From Sceloporus undulatus (lineage: Eukaryota > Chordata > Lepidosauria > Squamata > Phrynosomatidae), in assembly GCF_019175285.1 (NCBI RefSeq), contig NC_056527.1, positions 106,255,006 through 106,319,005 of the forward strand: a DNA stretch of 64,000 nt. Direction: 5' to 3'. The position numbers and the translations under genes are program-made. The notes below the pieces were generated by a model. It did not search any database, had not been told where the DNA came from, and saw only the letters and a list, made by a program, of their open reading frames with translations. This document shows positions 61,983 through 64,000 of this stretch, piece after piece (position 1 is the first letter of the stretch; each line of letters begins with the position of its first letter).

Positions 61983-62726
61983 ACAGGTTTTAGCAACAGT
62001 GAAAGCATGCAAAAACCAACTGCATTGTCAACAGTTAATTCTCCTGTTCCAGAGTATGTGCATCTGCAATTATCATTGATGTTACTAATACAAAATTAAC
62101 ATATTTTTATCCATCCAACTAGGAGACGATTTCTTTCTAAAAAGGCACACTAGTGTCTGATATACCTGTAACATCATTTTTTCCTGACCCAAATGTAGTT
62201 TTTTTAGGTCTAAAGAAATTTCAGAAGCTGACACCAAGGCAGCTTTCCATTGGTTCATTTATACAGAACAATCTAACTTTTCAATCCATTCAGTTCTTCA
62301 AAGCTCTGACATTAATTATGTACACACTGACAAATGAGTTGCTGCAAATGTGCAGGCTGTTTCATTTGTTTGTTTGTTTGCAGAATGACAGAACTCGAGA
62401 GAACATCAAAAGCCATCTAATCCATATCTGTGCTTGATGTGGGAAATCCAATGCAAAAGCTTCCCCAATAGATCGCTGCCCAACCCCTGCCTGAAAATCA
62501 CTGGCCAGGGAGAGACAACTCACCCCAAATATCTGATTCCACTGTTGAACTGCTCTTTCTATAATTCATGAGATCACCAAAGATATGTGTGCCACTATAG
62601 AAAAGGCCATGCACTTCATGCCTCACTCCTGCTTTATTGTTAAAGTTAGGGAACACATAGAAAAACAAAGAACAAAAAAAATATATATACAAGCAGGCTC
62701 CTGAGAGAACAAGTGGCTCTTCTTAC

Positions 62727-62824
62727 CCAGTAGTAGGTGGTCGCAGGTGGACCAACTGTGGCCGATACTCAAAGGTCTGCCCCAGGAGCAATTGTGCTAT
62801 CTCCACAAAGGGCCGGTCTTGTTC
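62727..62824 (-). CDS. ODAD1: ODAD1-like exon, second seen (98 bp)
   Basis: Minus-strand exon between acceptor 'tctgtcccttctcag' and donor GTAAGA. It encodes 'EQDRPFVEIAQLLLGQTFEY' then 'RPQLVHLRPPTT', and ends with two bases of a Gly codon completed by the exon at 59,884. The 'LGQ…P…L.PP.T' pattern agrees with '[20 protein letters not shown]' as I recall it from human CCDC114. Splice phases fit both neighbours, so no exon is missing between them. Confidence 0.75.
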
Positions 62825-62997
62825 CTGAGAAGGGACAGAGAAGGGAGTTAGGGGAGATAGACTGATTTTCACCTTTGCCTGGGATCTGAAATAAGAGCTT
62901 TACGATATGGAGAACAGACAGTCTCACCCAACTATTAAGTCAGATCAATCCAACCTAGTAGGTCCAAACTAACTAAACAAGTACTGATGCAGTTGTG

Positions 62998-63226
62998 TAC
63001 AGTTGCCCCTCCATTCTTGCGGTCTTGAGATCCATGGTCTTCAATATTCACAGAGGGCCGACCTCCGTTAAATTCAATGAGGCATGCCCCCATGGCACAC
63101 ACCCCGCATGCGCTCACAGGCACGTGCCCCATTCAGACATATGGGGCTTGAATATCAGCAAGTCTCCATTTTCATGGGGGGGGGGGTCTGAAACGGATCC
63201 CCCTCAAAAACGGAGGGCCAACTACA
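62998..63226. mobile_element. MITE with CAGTTGCCCCTCC / GGAGGGCCAACT ends
   Basis: CAGTTGCCCCTCCATTCTTG at the left, 'aaacggagggccaactacaa' at the right. Interior shares 'cacaccccgcatgcgctcac' style CG-rich sequence with 28,094-28,352. It lies in an intron. Confidence 0.6.
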
Positions 63227-63768
63227 ATAGTTGGCTTTCAGGTTTTTTTAAAAAAAAGTTTCTAATTCTCATAATTGCAGGAATGCATATGTACAAAATT
63301 AAAAACTGAAGTGCTGTGGAATCATGAATGAGGCAAGGTAAGCAAAAGTTACAGAATGCTTTGAAGCCGCAGTAGATTCCAATATATAGTTCTAGACAGT
63401 GTTTTTCCTACACCAGGAAAATCAGAATACAAATGAATACAGAATACAGTGGAATGGAAAAATCTATGTAGATGTTTTGTAGGACAGACTGCAATGAGTC
63501 TTAGTACAGCAATCATAGCGCTACACTTTTCCTGCAACTTGACATACAGTACCCAATAAAACATTTCCACATGATAAATACAAACGTTTGACTTGGTTGT
63601 GTAGGGAAAACCTGGCCGAAGGCTACTTCTTCCTGTCCTAGAGGGCTTTGGGGGGGGGGGAGATATACTGCATGCCAAATTTCTCCATAACAAACAAACT
63701 GGAAATATGAACATCTAACCCCTTGTTTCCATTATCAAAATTTTCTCCTGCCCATCCACACTGCATAC

Positions 63769-63932
63769 CTCAGCAAGCAAAAATGAATACATAGCCAACA
63801 GCTCATTAGTCTTCTGTTCAATCAAGCCCAGGTAGATTGCAACGTTTTCATTCCGGGCAGTTGTTGTTCCCCCTAAAATATTTTCCAGCACTGAGTGGTC
63901 ACACTGCAGCTTCCAAAAGAGAGACTCGATTG
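63769..63932 (-). CDS. ODAD1: ODAD1-like exon, first seen (164 bp)
   Basis: Minus-strand exon between acceptor 'cttttttccttcctctcaaag' class sequence and donor GTATGCAG. It encodes 'IESLFWKLQCDHSVLENILG' … 'NENVAIYLGLIEQKTNELLA' … 'MYSFLLAE', ending in phase 0. The 'YLGLIEQKTNELL' block is the conserved end of the coiled-coil region in the ODAD1/CCDC63 family. ODAD1 is part of the complex that docks outer dynein arms on ciliary doublet microtubules; loss causes ciliary dyskinesia in human. CCDC63 is the alternative; the downstream exons favour ODAD1. The 5' part of the gene lies beyond 64,000. Confidence 0.75.
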
Positions 63933-64000
63933 CTTTGAGAGGAAGGAAAAAAGCAAAATGAATTAATCATGGCCAAACAAGCTCAGGGATCTAGCCACTG

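Noticed and set aside
1-64000. Endogenous retrovirus or other LTR or virus-like element
   Set aside because: I saw no paired long terminal repeats, primer binding site, or gag, pol or env-like reading frame. The only reverse transcriptase sequence belongs to non-LTR LINEs.

Overview
This window looks like squamate reptile nuclear DNA, most likely from an iguanian-type lizard. It is AT-rich, gene-poor and packed with interspersed repeats. The diagnostic repeats are about twenty tRNA-headed SINEs with BovB-like tails of the Sauria-SINE type, RTE/BovB LINE fragments, CR1 LINE 3' ends, and many short palindromic DNA transposons (MITEs). A second SINE family has a head that reads as 5S ribosomal RNA. 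The species cannot be fixed from the sequence alone.

Two host genes are supported, both on the minus strand. At 31,682-32,578 there is an intact single-exon coding region for a 298-residue MYADM protein (eight membrane segments, two MARVEL domains). It is preceded by a 3' splice site and probably followed by a 2.2 kb 3' UTR ending near 29.49 kb. At 59,806-63,932 three consecutive phase-compatible exons encode part of an outer-dynein-arm docking-complex coiled-coil protein, best matched to ODAD1/CCDC114. Its 5' end lies beyond the right edge, and I could not find its last exons. A candidate noncoding first exon and promoter for MYADM, with a strong splice donor at 46,733, lies in a GC-richer stretch that I could assign to no repeat family.

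Layout: 1-29 kb is repeat-rich intergenic DNA. It holds BovB pieces at 3.7 and 11.2-12.5 kb, a long LINE reverse-transcriptase remnant at 18.8-20.1 kb, and many MITEs. 29.5-32.6 kb is MYADM. 32.6-47 kb is intergenic or the putative MYADM 5' intron, with dense SINE clusters and an assembly gap (400 N) bounded by a 47 bp exact duplication. 47-59.8 kb is intergenic, with a CR1 copy at 53.7-54.5 kb and a CCT-rich tract at 57.5-57.9 kb. 59.8-64 kb is the ODAD1-like gene.

The most interesting signals are in the repeats. (1) A non-autonomous hAT-like family ending in CAGTGGCGTCAC has three insertions with recognisable 8 bp target duplications, two of them inside other repeats, which gives relative ages. 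(2) A 5S-rRNA-derived SINE family has at least six copies here. (3) A BovB element is split by a 768 bp retroelement insertion with a perfect 9 bp target duplication. (4) A perfect 40 bp inverted repeat flanks a CA tract. (5) There are several near-perfect large palindromes. I saw no CRISPR array, operon, tRNA gene, functional rRNA gene or recognisable retrovirus-like element.
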